From Thalassotalea euphylliae (GTDB lineage: Bacteria; Pseudomonadota; Gammaproteobacteria; Enterobacterales; Alteromonadaceae): a stretch of 64,000 bases of DNA. Under the pieces are notes generated by a model. That model searched no databases and was not told the origin of the DNA. It saw only the letters and a program-made list of their open reading frames with translations. The DNA is taken from the NCBI RefSeq assembly GCF_003390335.1, contig NZ_QUOU01000001.1:1984001-2048000 (forward strand), written 5' to 3'. The position numbers and the translations under genes are program-made. Below, one piece after another: positions 47,576 through 55,788 of this stretch; positions within the stretch are counted from its first letter, which is position 1, and each line of letters starts with the position of its first letter.

Positions 47576-47803
47576 AATTTTTCTTACTTTACATTAGGTT
47601 AGGTTAAAAGCCAAACCTAGAAAGTATACGTACCCAGCCTGCCAGCTACTCGCCACCACAACACACTAAATCCGAATTTTGAGCCGCTATTTGTTCTAGA
47701 AAAATGGCGCTAAATGCTAACGGCGAAAAACACATGAACGTGCGACTAAATTCAGAAAAGGGCGCTTGAATTGATTAACTCTCATCCTTGACATTGTGGT
47801 GGT
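47576..47803 (-). ncRNA. Gene-less cassette NC-type I, copy 2
   Basis: 228 bases. The proposed closing stem is TTGTGGTGG at 47794-47802 with CCACCACAA at 47653-47661, 9 bp and 132 bases apart. The inner stem CTGAATTT / AAATTCGG has eight pairs, one of them G-U. The short frame is open (ends FLNLVARSCVFRR). Confidence 0.6.
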
Positions 47804-47902
47804 ACATAACGCCTTACTAAAAGGCGGAAAATGCTTGGCTATACTTTGCGACGAAGGAGCACAAGCCAAGCGTTTTGCGTCCTTTTGAGTAACTTGTTAT
47901 AC
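47804..47902 (-). repeat. attC site 21 (behind the small membrane protein gene)
   Basis: ACATAAC ... GTTATAC; arms TGCTTGGCT / AGCCAAGCG with the variant interior ATACTTTGCGACGAAGGAGCAC. Confidence 0.85.
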
Positions 47903-47908
47903 ACTATC

Positions 47909-48196
47909 TCAAAACAATTTCAGTAAAGTTGCAAACACAATAGCTCCTAAAATCCCTGCTGAGAACCTTGAAAGAACCAACGAAGTTTCTTTTGACTTAG
48001 CATCCTTTTTTGAGTTGAAGAGCATCGATACTATACTCGTTACAAATGCTATAGAAAGCACAGCAGATACAACAGACTCAAGCCAAGGAAAACTGTTGAA
48101 AGCTTTTATTCGATCTGCTGCAACGAAAACTATAGCTAGAAGGGTTAAGCTAAGCGTAGAGGTATGCTTAGCTAACTCAAAAGAATCCTTATCCAT
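47909..48196 (-). CDS. Cassette 21: small membrane protein
   Basis: 95 residues with ribosome-binding site AGGAG. Three predicted TM helices: LSLTLLAIVFVAADRI, VVSAVLSIAFVTSIVSMLF and FSAGILGAIVFATLLKLF, with a lysine-rich loop (NSKKDAKSKETS) before the third. No family recognised. Size and topology would fit an immunity protein or holin-like protein, but nothing in the sequence proves this. Confidence 0.65.
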   Translation of the reverse strand: MDKDSFELAKHTSTLSLTLLAIVFVAADRIKAFNSFPWLESVVSAVLSIAFVTSIVSMLFNSKKDAKSKETSLVLSRFSAGILGAIVFATLLKLF

Positions 48197-48211
48197 GATG
48201 ACACTCCTTGT

Positions 48212-48309
48212 GTATAACGCCCAAATAACGGGCTTAAAATTGTGGGCTAAACTTGAGCGAAGCGAAAAGAGCCCGCAGTTTTAAGTCCCAGTTGATTTGC
48301 TTGTTATGT
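48212..48309 (-). repeat. attC site 20
   Basis: GTATAAC ... GTTATGT; arms TGTGGGCTAAAC / GAGCCCGCA. The sequence is almost the same as the two attC sites hit by IS110 and shows the uninterrupted target. Confidence 0.85.
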
Positions 48310-48536
48310 AATTCACCTTACTTTACTGAGGGTTAGATTTAAAGCTAAGCCTAGAAAGTATACGTACCGAACCTACCAGCGACTCGCCACCACAACAAGC
48401 TAAACCTGAATTTTGAGCCGCAAACAGTCCTCGAAAATAGCACCAAATGCTAACGGCGAAAAACACATGAACATGCAACTAAATTCAGAAAAGGGCGCTT
48501 GATTTGATTGATTTTCATCCTTGAAATTGTGGTGGT
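48310..48536 (-). ncRNA. Gene-less cassette NC-type I, copy 3
   Basis: 227 bases with all family boxes. The short frame reads MKINQIKRPFLNLVACSC and ends FRR. The upstream 10-codon frame is fused here into a longer open frame. Confidence 0.6.
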
Positions 48537-48635
48537 ACATAACGCTTAAATAAACGGCTAAAAATGCTTGGCTACAATACCGAACGAAGTGAGGCTAGCC
48601 AACAGTTTTTTGTCCTTTTAAGCGACTTGTTATGC
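48537..48635 (-). repeat. attC site 19
   Basis: ACATAAC ... GTTATGC; arms TGCTTGGCT / AGCCAACAG. The inner stem is less regular than in its neighbours. Confidence 0.82.
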
Positions 48636-49031
48636 AAACTCTCTGAGGCAACCAAAACCTGCCAATACAACCAACCCCTACAGAAGAGGCGAAAGATACA
48701 ACAACCATTGCACCCACAACACTTGATACTTCCCTTTTGAGCCACACACTAAAACTAGAATTAGCGATAAGCCCTAACCTGCTTGATACCCATATAAAAA
48801 TTTACACTTTGAGCAGGAGGTAAAACTCAATTTAGCTGCAAACCAAATGCTGACAGCAACCATAATTGAATGAGCGATAACTACAAGACTAGAATGGCGA
48901 AAAACTCATTTTGCTTACACGAATTAACTCTGGCTAAAATCAGAAACGTGCAACACCAAAGAATGAATCACACTCGATCTTAAATGAAAAAGCTGAACTA
49001 ACAGATTATCAAACGCTGACTTTGTGGGTGG
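48636..49031 (-). ncRNA. Gene-less cassette NC-type II, copy A
   Basis: 396 bases with no credible gene. It keeps the boxes of the type I cassette in the same order (minus-strand sense): CACCCACAAAG at the start, GAGTTTTTCGCCATT, GTGGCTCAAAA and GTGTTGTGGGTG. The first and last pair as CACCCACAA with TTGTGGGTG (49022-49030 and 48711-48719). This is a two-sided change relative to type I. Confidence 0.5.
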
Positions 49032-49133
49032 GCATAACGCCCTGTTAAGGGGTTGATAAATGTTTGGCTATAATGTGTAGCGAAGCGAAACCGAGCCAAA
49101 CTTTAGCAGTCCCACTTGAACAGTTTGTTATAA
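49032..49133 (-). repeat. attC site 18 (behind the acyltransferase gene)
   Basis: GCATAAC ... GTTATAA; arms TGTTTGGCT / AGCCAAACT, interior GTGTAGCGAAGCGAAACCG. Confidence 0.83.
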
Positions 49134-49138
49134 GCCAA

Positions 49139-50242
49139 CTAGCGAATTTTGAGACCAAACATGTAACGTGTCACATTAAATGGCTTTATCAATAGATAAA
49201 TAGTAGTGATACAAACCAATAAAGAGGACAATAATAGGCTAATAGATTTTACAGCTATTCCAGCATCCCACTGCACAATATAAAATGCAAATACGACAAT
49301 AATGCTTTGATGCAAAATGTAAAATGGATAAATGATTTCGTTTGCAGAATGTAGCCATTTTGGAGATTCTTTGCAAAGAACACTAGCATACCCTACTAAG
49401 GTTAATAATCCAGACCAAGAAACAAGCGTGCAAACTAACCACCATAATTGCCATCGCATTGACAGAGAAACATATTCGCTAATGTCGGGTTTGAAATAGT
49501 AAGCGTAAAATATAACGGAACTGAGCACGAACCACTTGAGGTTAGTTGCTCGGTGCTTTTCCAGAGCCAGCCAAACACTAGCATTATTAATAAAAAACAT
49601 ACCCGCGAGGAAAAAAAATAAAAAGAAGATAGAAACTGATAAATTTTCAATGCTGTGGCTTTGTGATGGCATTACATACTTCAAGGTAAGCCTCACGATA
49701 ATTACAATCAATACAAGTGAAAAAAGTCCGCTAGGCTTTTCAGCTAATCTCGCTAATTTATGAGCGGCTAAGTTAGCAAATTGGGTTTTTAAAAGTTTGT
49801 TTAGCGGCACAGCGAGTAACATAAACACAATGAGGAACTCTATAAACCACAGATGGTTGGCATTAAATGAAAGGGCTAATTTGCTATACGCATCTAGAAT
49901 GCCTGAGTAGTTGTCAATCTCTTCAAAATAGATTTGCGGCGGTACGATTAAGACCATGCCAACAATAAGCGGCACAAATAAACGATGAAATTTGCTGGTT
50001 AGAAAGGTTTTCCCACTCACTTTGTTGAGGAGAATAAAACTACCTGCTCCAGCAATGAAAAATAGTGTTTGCAGGCGCAGTTGTTCGAAATACACCATGA
50101 TATCGTCCAGCACTTTGCTCGACTCTTTGTTCATTACATGCCAACCGTCACCATTAAATGGCATGAAAACATGATGCAAGAAAACAGCGAAGATTAAAAC
50201 GACTCTTAACCAATCTAATTCTGAATATCTATAACTACCCAT
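49139..50242 (-). CDS. Cassette 18: membrane acyltransferase (acyltransferase 3 family)
   Basis: 367 residues from ATG 50242. A possible earlier ATG (50278) lies inside the neighbouring attC and is not chosen. About ten TM helices. The N-terminus has the family motif RYSELDWLRVVLIFAVFLHHVFMPF (read in parts), with the invariant Arg and the catalytic-type His; later come FIAGAGSF and HLWFIEFLIVF. Relatives such as OpgC and OafA add acyl groups to surface glycans, which can alter phage receptors. The substrate is unknown. Confidence 0.82.
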   Translation of the reverse strand: MGSYRYSELDWLRVVLIFAVFLHHVFMPFNGDGWHVMNKESSKVLDDIMVYFEQLRLQTLFFIAGAGSFILLNKVSGKTFLTSKFHRLFVPLIVGMVLIVPPQIYFEEIDNYSGILDAYSKLALSFNANHLWFIEFLIVFMLLAVPLNKLLKTQFANLAAHKLARLAEKPSGLFSLVLIVIIVRLTLKYVMPSQSHSIENLSVSIFFLFFFLAGMFFINNASVWLALEKHRATNLKWFVLSSVIFYAYYFKPDISEYVSLSMRWQLWWLVCTLVSWSGLLTLVGYASVLCKESPKWLHSANEIIYPFYILHQSIIVVFAFYIVQWDAGIAVKSISLLLSSLLVCITTIYLLIKPFNVTRYMFGLKIR

Positions 50243-50264
50243 GAATGCAAAACCTTCCTTTGGC

Positions 50265-50363
50265 TTATAACGCCGCAATAAGCGGCAAGTAATGCTTGGC
50301 TAAAATCCGCGAGGCACGAGCGCGAGCCAAGCGTTACGCGTCCGTTTGATTGTTTTGTTATGT
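50265..50363 (-). repeat. attC site 17
   Basis: TTATAAC ... GTTATGT; arms TGCTTGGCT / AGCCAAGCG, GCGGCAAGTAATG variant on the left. Confidence 0.84.
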
Positions 50364-50590
50364 AATTATTCTTACTTTACATTAGGTTAGGTTAAAAGCC
50401 AAACCTAGAAAGTATACGTACCCAGCCTGCCAGCTACTCGCCACCACAACACGCCAAATCTGAATTTTGAGCCACAAGCTGTTCTCGAAAATAGCACTAA
50501 ATGCTAACGGCGAAAAACACATGAACGTACTAATAATTTCAGAAAAGAGTACTTTATTTGACTAACTTTCATCCTTGACATTGTGGTGGT
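50364..50590 (-). ncRNA. Gene-less cassette NC-type I, copy 4
   Basis: 227 bases. The short frame is open but the most divergent at the protein level (MKVSQIKYSFLKLLVRSC, then VFRR). CCACCACAA and TTGTGGTGG are both intact. Confidence 0.6.
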
Positions 50591-50689
50591 ACATAACGCC
50601 GCAATAAACGGCGCGAAATGCTTGGCTAAACTAAGCGAGGCACGAGCGCGAGCCAAGCGTTACGCGTCCGATTGATTGTTTTGTTATGT
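50591..50689 (-). repeat. attC site 16
   Basis: ACATAAC ... GTTATGT; left arm GGCGCGAAATGCTTGGCT, a local variant of GGCAAGTAATGCTTGGCT. Confidence 0.84.
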
Positions 50690-50915
50690 AATTTACCTTA
50701 CTTTACTGAGGGTTGATTAAAAGCTAAACCCAGAAAGTATACGTACTGAACCTGCCTGCAACTCGCCACCACAACACGCTGAATCTGAATTTTGAGCCGC
50801 TAATTGTTCTTGAAAAAAGCACCAAATACTAACGGCGAAAAACACGTGAACGTGCAGATAAATTCAGAAAAGAGTGCTTGCTTTGATTGATTTTCATCCT
50901 TGACTTTGTGGTGGT
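50690..50915 (-). ncRNA. Gene-less cassette NC-type I, copy 5
   Basis: 226 bases. The short frame is open (MKINQSKHSFLNLSARSR, then VFRR). All structural boxes are kept. Confidence 0.6.
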
Positions 50916-51014
50916 ACATAACGCCGCAATAAGCGGCAAGTAATGCTTGGCTAAACTAAGCGAGGAACGAGCGCGAGCCAAGCGTTACGCGTCCGTTTGA
51001 TTGTTTTGTTATGT
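50916..51014 (-). repeat. attC site 15
   Basis: ACATAAC ... GTTATGT; arms TGCTTGGCT / AGCCAAGCG, interior AAACTAAGCGAGGAACGAGCGCG. Confidence 0.84.
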
Positions 51015-51241
51015 AATTTTTCTTACTTTACCGAAAGTTAGATTAACAGCTAAACCTAGAAAGTATACGTACCTAACCTGCCAGCAACTCGCCACCACAA
51101 CACACTAAATCCGAATTTTGAGCCGCCAATTGTTCTAGAAAATAAAGCTAATTACAATCGGCGAAAAACACATGAACGTGCGATTAAATTTAGAATAGGG
51201 CGCTTGATTTGATTAACCTTCATCCTTGAAATTGTGGTGGT
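51015..51241 (-). ncRNA. Gene-less cassette NC-type I, copy 6
   Basis: 227 bases. The short frame is one codon longer (ends VFRRL). The inner stem has a mismatch here (CTAAATTT for CTGAATTT), while the outer stem is intact. Confidence 0.6.
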
Positions 51242-51342
51242 ACATAACGCCCTGTTAATGGGCAAAATATAGTTGGCTAAAATTAAGCGACGAAGGAGCA
51301 AAAGCCAACTGTATTTTGTCCTTGTTAAACAGCTTGTTAGGT
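51242..51342 (-). repeat. attC site 14 (behind the 133-residue gene)
   Basis: ACATAAC ... GTTAGGT; arms TAGTTGGCT / AGCCAACTG. Confidence 0.83.
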
Positions 51343-51347
51343 ATACT

Positions 51348-51749
51348 TTACTGCCAATGTGCCTTTACGTAAATAATGCTGTTTTCTTGTTTGGTGATGT
51401 AATTTGACTTACCACTTTTATACGGGATATCTGACAATGAATATTTAGCGCCACTGTTTGTAACGACCGTCAGGTTAATCGTTCCTGTTTCACTTGGGAC
51501 AACAAACGTTAATGTTTGCTTATTTACTGGTGGAAACTCAAGTTTAGGATTAACAAAATCTAGAGTAGAGTCCTCGATATTCAAGGTAATTCTTTGAATT
51601 TCGTTATTATTAAATCCACTAAACATTAAACGAAAGCGATCATCTTTTTCGTCAGAAATGAAAAAATTAATAACGAAAACAACAACCAGTGTTAAGAGCA
51701 CACCTATAAAAAACTCTTTTTTCGGTGGTACGCCTTGCTCGGATTTCAT
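51348..51749 (-). CDS. Cassette 14: single-TM anchored protein
   Basis: 133 residues from ATG 51749. An upstream ATG at 51770 lies inside the adjacent attC. After a short cytoplasmic start (MKSEQGVPPKKEF) comes one TM helix (FIGVLLTLVVVFVINFFI), then ~95 residues of periplasmic beta-rich domain (LMFSGFNNNEIQRITLNIED ... TLTFVVPSETG, read in parts). No family recognised; a periplasm-facing anchored domain could be a binding or immunity protein. Confidence 0.6.
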   Translation of the reverse strand: MKSEQGVPPKKEFFIGVLLTLVVVFVINFFISDEKDDRFRLMFSGFNNNEIQRITLNIEDSTLDFVNPKLEFPPVNKQTLTFVVPSETGTINLTVVTNSGAKYSLSDIPYKSGKSNYITKQENSIIYVKAHWQ

Positions 51750-51755
51750 TGGTAT

Positions 51756-51858
51756 ACCTAACGCCGCCATATGGGGCGCACAAATGCTTGGCTAAAATCA
51801 GCGACGAAGGAGCGCAAGCCAAGCGTTTTGCGTCCCTGCCATAATGGCCTTGTTAGGT
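51756..51858 (-). repeat. attC site 13 (behind the 135-residue lipoprotein gene)
   Basis: ACCTAAC ... GTTAGGT; arms TGCTTGGCT / AGCCAAGCG, with CGCCATATGGGGCG as left-side stem. Confidence 0.83.
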
Positions 51859-51867
51859 TCATAACCT

Positions 51868-52275
51868 CTAAGGCCAATGCCTACAACTTTGTGGATTACC
51901 GCCTTCATCATGGCCCCAGCTTTTTATTACGTATGTTTCGGGATCTACTACTAGGTAAAATTTACATTTTCCGATCCATTCTTTGTGTCCACGCATCTCA
52001 TTTTTGTTGTAAAAGTTTGGGAGAACCTCAGCATCAAACCAATGTTGAATAATGTCACCGTTTTCATTGACTGAGGTGTGAGTAAAGCCTTCTCCTGCTA
52101 CTAAATAATCAGCACGAATAAGCTCACCTGCATTCTCAAACCTATGGGGCTCCATCCGCCAAGCTTTTTTCCCAATTAATTTGTCTTGAAATTCTGCCCA
52201 AGGTTCATAGCCGACAGCACAGCCAGATAAAAAATAAATGATGAAAAAGGCTGCAAAAAGATGAATGTTATTCAT
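51868..52275 (-). CDS. Cassette 13: lipoprotein of unknown function
   Basis: 135 residues from ATG 52275 (ribosome-binding site AAGGA). The signal MNNIHLFAAFFIIYFLSGC ends in lipobox FLSGC. The mature part ends CKFYLVVDPETYVIKSWGHDEGGNPQSCRHWP (quoted from its parts), with two cysteines that may form a disulfide. The ending 'W-x-x-E-G-G-N-P-x-x-C' is shared by many small bacterial lipoproteins of unknown function. Possible immunity-type protein; not proven. Confidence 0.65.
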   Translation of the reverse strand: MNNIHLFAAFFIIYFLSGCAVGYEPWAEFQDKLIGKKAWRMEPHRFENAGELIRADYLVAGEGFTHTSVNENGDIIQHWFDAEVLPNFYNKNEMRGHKEWIGKCKFYLVVDPETYVIKSWGHDEGGNPQSCRHWP

Positions 52276-52312
52276 ATATGTCCTTAGCACCACGGCTGGA
52301 TAATTTGGGTGA

Positions 52313-52412
52313 ACCTAACGCCCGCATAACGGGCAAAAAATTGTTGGCTATAATCAGCGACGAAGGAGCAAAAGCCAACAGTTTTTTGTCCCTGTTAATG
52401 CGCTTGTTAGGC
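52313..52412 (-). repeat. attC site 12 (behind the HEPN-like gene)
   Basis: ACCTAAC ... GTTAGGC; arms TGTTGGCT / AGCCAACAG. The gene's TAA is the middle of the right core GTTAGGC read on the minus strand. Confidence 0.84.
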
Positions 52413-52973
52413 TTTGATCTTACTATCAAGTTTTTGAATCTCAAGCACAACTTTTGAAGTTAAGTGCTTGCAAAGCTCTATTTCCCGATCAAGTGATTTA
52501 TCTGTTGGGTGAGAGTAGTTGATTACAGGAATAAAAACCTTTGACTCGCTGCCATTAGTCGCTAAATAAACCTCTCCTTGCTCATAAACACTACTATCCG
52601 AATGAGCTACATATTTGTTTCTGGTTTTTATAATGTTTAGGTGAGTCTTATAAAACATAGATTCATTTTGAAAATAATTTTTGGGTTTTAAAGACAGCCC
52701 ACGTTCATTGCCTGAAGCAAAACACTTTCCATATTTAATAACAAAGGCATCATATATAGGTTTTGCTATTTCTGATTCTTGGCAGCTTTTGAGTAAATGT
52801 AGATATTCAAAACAAGAAGACAAGTCTCTAACTATGTACTCCAAAGCTAATCTTCTCTTTGCAATTTTTCCTGTAACTTCTTGATGTTGGCATTTTTTAC
52901 CATCATAGAAAGTGGTGTATGTTATTTCGGAAGAATCAGGGCAAATGTTGGATTTTATGCTGAATTTACTCAT
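52407..52973 (-). CDS. Cassette 12: possible HEPN-domain protein
   Basis: 188 residues from ATG 52973 (GGAG just upstream); an ATG three codons earlier is also possible. The protein is mostly helical. IKTRNKYVAHSDSS near residue 118 contains R-x5-H (Arg and His six apart), the catalytic R-x(4-6)-H motif of HEPN ribonucleases, placed at the start of a helix after two long helices (ALEYIVRDLSSCFEYLHLL; KPIYDAFVIKYGKCF). HEPN proteins often act as toxins or in abortive phage defence. The match is a short motif, so this is tentative. Confidence 0.45.
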   Translation of the reverse strand: MSKFSIKSNICPDSSEITYTTFYDGKKCQHQEVTGKIAKRRLALEYIVRDLSSCFEYLHLLKSCQESEIAKPIYDAFVIKYGKCFASGNERGLSLKPKNYFQNESMFYKTHLNIIKTRNKYVAHSDSSVYEQGEVYLATNGSESKVFIPVINYSHPTDKSLDREIELCKHLTSKVVLEIQKLDSKIKA

Positions 52974-52986
52974 ATGCTCCATAAAA

Positions 52987-53085
52987 GCCTAACGCCGCAA
53001 TAAACGGCAAGTAATGCTTGGCTAAAATCCGCGAGGCACGAGCGCGAGCCAAGCGTTACGCGTCCGATTGATTGTTTTGTTATGT
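52987..53085 (-). repeat. attC site 11
   Basis: GCCTAAC ... GTTATGT; arms TGCTTGGCT / AGCCAAGCG, CCGCGAGGCACGAGCGCG interior as in attC 22. Confidence 0.84.
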
Positions 53086-53312
53086 AATTTTTCTTACTTT
53101 ACATTGGGTTGGGTTAAAAGCCAACCTTAGAAAGTATTTGAACCCAGCCTGCCAGCTACTTGCCACCACAACACACAAAGCCTGAATTTTGAGCCGCAAA
53201 CTGTTCTTGAAAAAAGCACTAAATACTATCGGCGAAAAACACATGAACGTGCTTATAAATTCTGAAAAAAGCGCTTGATTTGACTAGCTTTCATCCTTGG
53301 CATTGTGGTGGT
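53086..53312 (-). ncRNA. Gene-less cassette NC-type I, copy 7
   Basis: 227 bases. This is the only copy in which the short frame is closed early (MKASQIKRFFQNL then TAA). The pairing boxes CCACCACAA and TTGTGGTGG remain, which favours a nucleic-acid over a peptide function. It carries TATTTGAACCC in place of TATACGTACC. Confidence 0.6.
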
Positions 53313-53410
53313 ACATAACGCCCAAATAACGGGCTTAAAATTGTGGGCTAAACTTGAGCGAAGCGAAAAGAGCCCGCAGTTTTAAGTCCCAGTTAATTTG
53401 CTTGTTATGT
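53313..53410 (-). repeat. attC site 10
   Basis: ACATAAC ... GTTATGT; same GGGCTAAAC/GAGCCC type as the IS110-hit sites, but uninterrupted. Confidence 0.85.
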
Positions 53411-53637
53411 AATTTACCTTACTTTACGGAGAGTTAGAATAAAAGCTAAACCTAGAAAGTATACGTACTGAACCTGCCAGCCACTCGCCACCACAACACA
53501 CAGAATCTGAATTTTGAGCCGCAAACTGTTCTCGAAAAAAGCACTAAATGCTAACGGCGAAAAACGCATGAACGCGCGAATAAATTCAGAAAAGGGCGCT
53601 TGAATTTATTAACATTCATCCTTGAAATTGTGGTGGT
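53411..53637 (-). ncRNA. Gene-less cassette NC-type I, copy 8
   Basis: 227 bases. The short frame reads MNVNKFKRPFLNLFARSC, then VFRR. The outer stem is intact. Confidence 0.6.
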
Positions 53638-53736
53638 ACATAACGCCGCAATAAACGGCAAGTAATGCTTGGCTAAACTAAGCGAGGCACGAGCGCGAGC
53701 CAAGCGTTACGCGTCCGTTTGATTGTTTTGTTATGT
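53638..53736 (-). repeat. attC site 9
   Basis: ACATAAC ... GTTATGT. Its sequence is the same as attC 2 at 56440, apart from the first core bases. Confidence 0.84.
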
Positions 53737-53964
53737 AATTTTTCTTACTTTACTGAGGTTTGGATTAAAAGCCAAACTTAGAAAGTATTTGAACCCAACC
53801 TGCCAGCTACCCGCCACCACAACACACTAAATCTGAATTTTGAGCCGCTAATTGTTCTTGGAAAAAAGCACAAAATACTAACGGCGAAAAACACATGAAT
53901 GTGCAGATAAATTCAGAAAAGAGTGCTTTCTTTGATTAATTTTCATCCTTGAATTTGTGGTGGT
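53737..53964 (-). ncRNA. Gene-less cassette NC-type I, copy 9
   Basis: 228 bases that appear identical to copy 12 (56539-56766), attC included. The short frame reads MKINQRKHSFLNLSAHSC, then VFRR. Confidence 0.6.
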
Positions 53965-54069
53965 ACATAACGCTTTAGTTAAACGGCTTGTAATGATTGG
54001 CTGGTGTTTTTGCGTCTTTTGCAAAAACCGAGACAAGCGTTACAAGTCCGGTTGAACTTTTTGTTAGGA
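53965..54069 (-). repeat. attC site 8, divergent interior
   Basis: ACATAAC ... GTTAGGA. Instead of the usual arms it has GATTGGCTGGTGTTTTTGCG and CGAGACAAGCG. The interior GTTTTTGC...GCAAAAAC is a strong hairpin not seen in other attC sites. Confidence 0.8.
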
Positions 54070-54296
54070 AATTTTAGCTTGGTTTACTGAAGGTTGGGTT
54101 AAAAGCCAAACTCAGAAAGTATACGTACCGAACCAGCCAGCTACTCGCCACCACAACACGCTAAATTTGAATTTTGAGCCGCAAGCTGTTCTTGAAAAAA
54201 AGCTAAACGCTAACGGCGAAAAACACATGAACGTGCAAATAAATTCAGGATAGGGCGCTTGATTGGAATAACTTTCATCCTTGAAATTGTGGTGGT
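54070..54296 (-). ncRNA. Gene-less cassette NC-type I, copy 10
   Basis: 227 bases. The short frame reads MKVIPIKRPILNLFARSC, then VFRR. The outer stem is intact; the inner stem loses its last pair (AAATTCAA). Confidence 0.6.
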
Positions 54297-54396
54297 ACCT
54301 AACGCTTAAAATAAACGGCTAAAAATGCTTGGCTATCATAGGGAGCGCAGCGAACCAAGCCAAGCGTTTTTAGTCCGATTAATTTTCTGGTTATGT
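54297..54396 (-). repeat. attC site 7
   Basis: ACCTAAC ... GTTATGT; arms TGCTTGGCT / AGCCAAGCG, related to attC 26 and 19. Confidence 0.83.
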
Positions 54397-54929
54397 ATTC
54401 TATCTGAGGCCATCGATACTTACCAAAAAAACTAATGTTTGTAGAAGAGGCGGAGGAAACAACAACCCTCACGCCCACAGTACTCGATGCTTGCCTTTTG
54501 AGCCAAACGCCAAAACTTGAATTAGCGATAAGCCCTAACCTACTTGGAACCCATACCAGAAACTACATATTAAGCCGCAAGAAAAATCTAATTTTTGCGA
54601 CAAAACCAATGCTCGAAAGCAACAATACCTGAATGAGCGGCAACTACAAGATTAGACTGGCGAAAAACACATTGGCTGACTTTATTTTAGCTTGCTAAGC
54701 ACTCCAGGTTATAATTTTGAGCCATGCTCCAATAGTTGATTTAGCGACAAGCTACTAACTGCTGACAAACACCCTACCCAAACAAGCGTTAGCTCCCAAA
54801 CTGAACAGGCGAAAAACTCACTTTTGGCGGTACTTGCCACAAATCTATCAGTAACAAAGATTGAAACTCGCTCGATCTTGAGAAAAACCACTAAACTAGC
54901 AGTTTATCGAACGCTGACTTTGTGGGTGT
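54397..54929 (-). ncRNA. Gene-less cassette NC-type II, copy B, internally repeated
   Basis: 533 bases with no credible gene. It shares ends and boxes with type II copy A. GGCGAAAAACWCA and TTTTGAGCC each occur twice (near 54659 and 54811; 54496 and 54712), so the core looks duplicated inside the cassette. The outer pair is weaker: ACCCACAA with TTGTGGGC-type bases, seven of nine pairs. Confidence 0.45.
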
Positions 54930-55031
54930 ACATAACGCCCCATTCAGGGGCTTTTTATTGTTGGCTAAAATAACGAACGCAGTGAGGAAAGCCAACTGTA
55001 AAAAGTCCCGCACTGCAATGGCTTGTTATGT
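54930..55031 (-). repeat. attC site 6 (behind the 77-residue gene)
   Basis: ACATAAC ... GTTATGT; arms TGTTGGCT / AGCCAACTG, left stem CCCCATTCAGGGG. Confidence 0.83.
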
Positions 55032-55259
55032 GTATTTACTATAAACGCTATCAATCTTATCAAACAACTGTTTGTATAAAGATTTATCAATTGTTTCTAT
55101 AGTAAAACCCTCAACTTCGATTAATGTTTTAGTGAATTTTTCTGAAGTTTTAGGAGGGAATTTAATTAACCTAGATTTTACGTTGGGCGGAAGGCAAAAA
55201 CCTAAATCGACACAAACCTGATCTAATAGTTTTTCAACTTCTTTTTCGATTGGATTCAT
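55026..55259 (-). CDS. Cassette 6: small soluble protein
   Basis: 77 residues with no signal peptide: MNPIEKEVEKLLDQVCVDLG, PPKTSEKFTKTLIEVEG and a C-terminal amphipathic helix. The stop lies in the attC. It occupies a whole cassette with correct start and stop spacing. No family recognised. Confidence 0.6.
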   Translation of the reverse strand: MNPIEKEVEKLLDQVCVDLGFCLPPNVKSRLIKFPPKTSEKFTKTLIEVEGFTIETIDKSLYKQLFDKIDSVYSKYT

Positions 55260-55271
55260 ACTTCCCTATAC

Positions 55272-55372
55272 ACATAACGCCCGCTTAACAGGCAAATAAT
55301 TAGCTTAGCTAAAATTAGGAGCGCAGCGACGGGAGCTAAGCTTTATTTGTCCCGTTGAAGCGCTTGTTATAT
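55272..55372 (-). repeat. attC site 5 (behind the 96-residue membrane gene)
   Basis: ACATAAC ... GTTATAT; arms AGCTTAGCT / AGCTAAGCT. Confidence 0.83.
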
Positions 55373-55377
55373 GCCAG

Positions 55378-55668
55378 TTAGTCTTGAGTTTCAAACTCGA
55401 AGCCACCAAATTTTTTAGCGACCATATTATAAGCCCAGCAGAATATACGCTGCATAAAGTAAAACATTACACCGTAAAATAAAGGAGCCAAAGCAAAAAA
55501 TAGAAACGGAAAGCTTGGGAATGGTTCACCATTGTTAGTTTCCATTTCTGGTGCCATAAAAAACATAAATAATGAGATAAAGCTTAATGGCAACATTAAA
55601 ATCGCAAAAGTGAGTGCAAACACTTTACTTGTTTGGTGACCAGAGATATTTGTAATTTGAACCTTCAT
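55378..55668 (-). CDS. Cassette 5: two-TM membrane protein
   Basis: 96 residues from ATG 55668; the longer open frame upstream runs through the adjacent attC. N-terminus MKVQITNISGHQTSKV is followed by two TM helices (FALTFAILMLPLSFISLFMFF; FPFLFFALAPLFYGVMFYFM) and the tail AYNMVAKKFGGFEFE. This 'YN-x-x-A-K-x-x-GG-x-E-x-E' tail is familiar from small bacterial membrane proteins (DUF3566-like) of unknown function. Confidence 0.65.
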   Translation of the reverse strand: MKVQITNISGHQTSKVFALTFAILMLPLSFISLFMFFMAPEMETNNGEPFPSFPFLFFALAPLFYGVMFYFMQRIFCWAYNMVAKKFGGFEFETQD

Positions 55669-55689
55669 GGTAAACGGATTTTCCTTGGC

Positions 55690-55788
55690 ATATAACGCCG
55701 CAATAAGCGGCAAGTGATGCTTGGCTAAAATCGGCGAGGAACGAGCACGAGCCAAGCGTTACGCGTCCGTTTGATTGTTTTGTTATGT
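55690..55788 (-). repeat. attC site 4
   Basis: ATATAAC ... GTTATGT; arms TGCTTGGCT / AGCCAAGCG, CGGCGAGGAACGAGCACG interior. Confidence 0.84.

Noticed and set aside
47653..47700. Cassette-internal promoter at GTACGTATACTTT in the gene-less cassettes
   Set aside because: A TATACT -10-like box exists, but no acceptable -35 lies 16-18 bases upstream, and several copies have TATTTGAAC instead.
54435..54891. Two frames (54435-54632 plus strand, 54709-54891 minus strand) in the type II gene-less cassette
   Set aside because: Neither has a start signal, and neither is kept in the other type II copy; conserved boxes cut across the frames.
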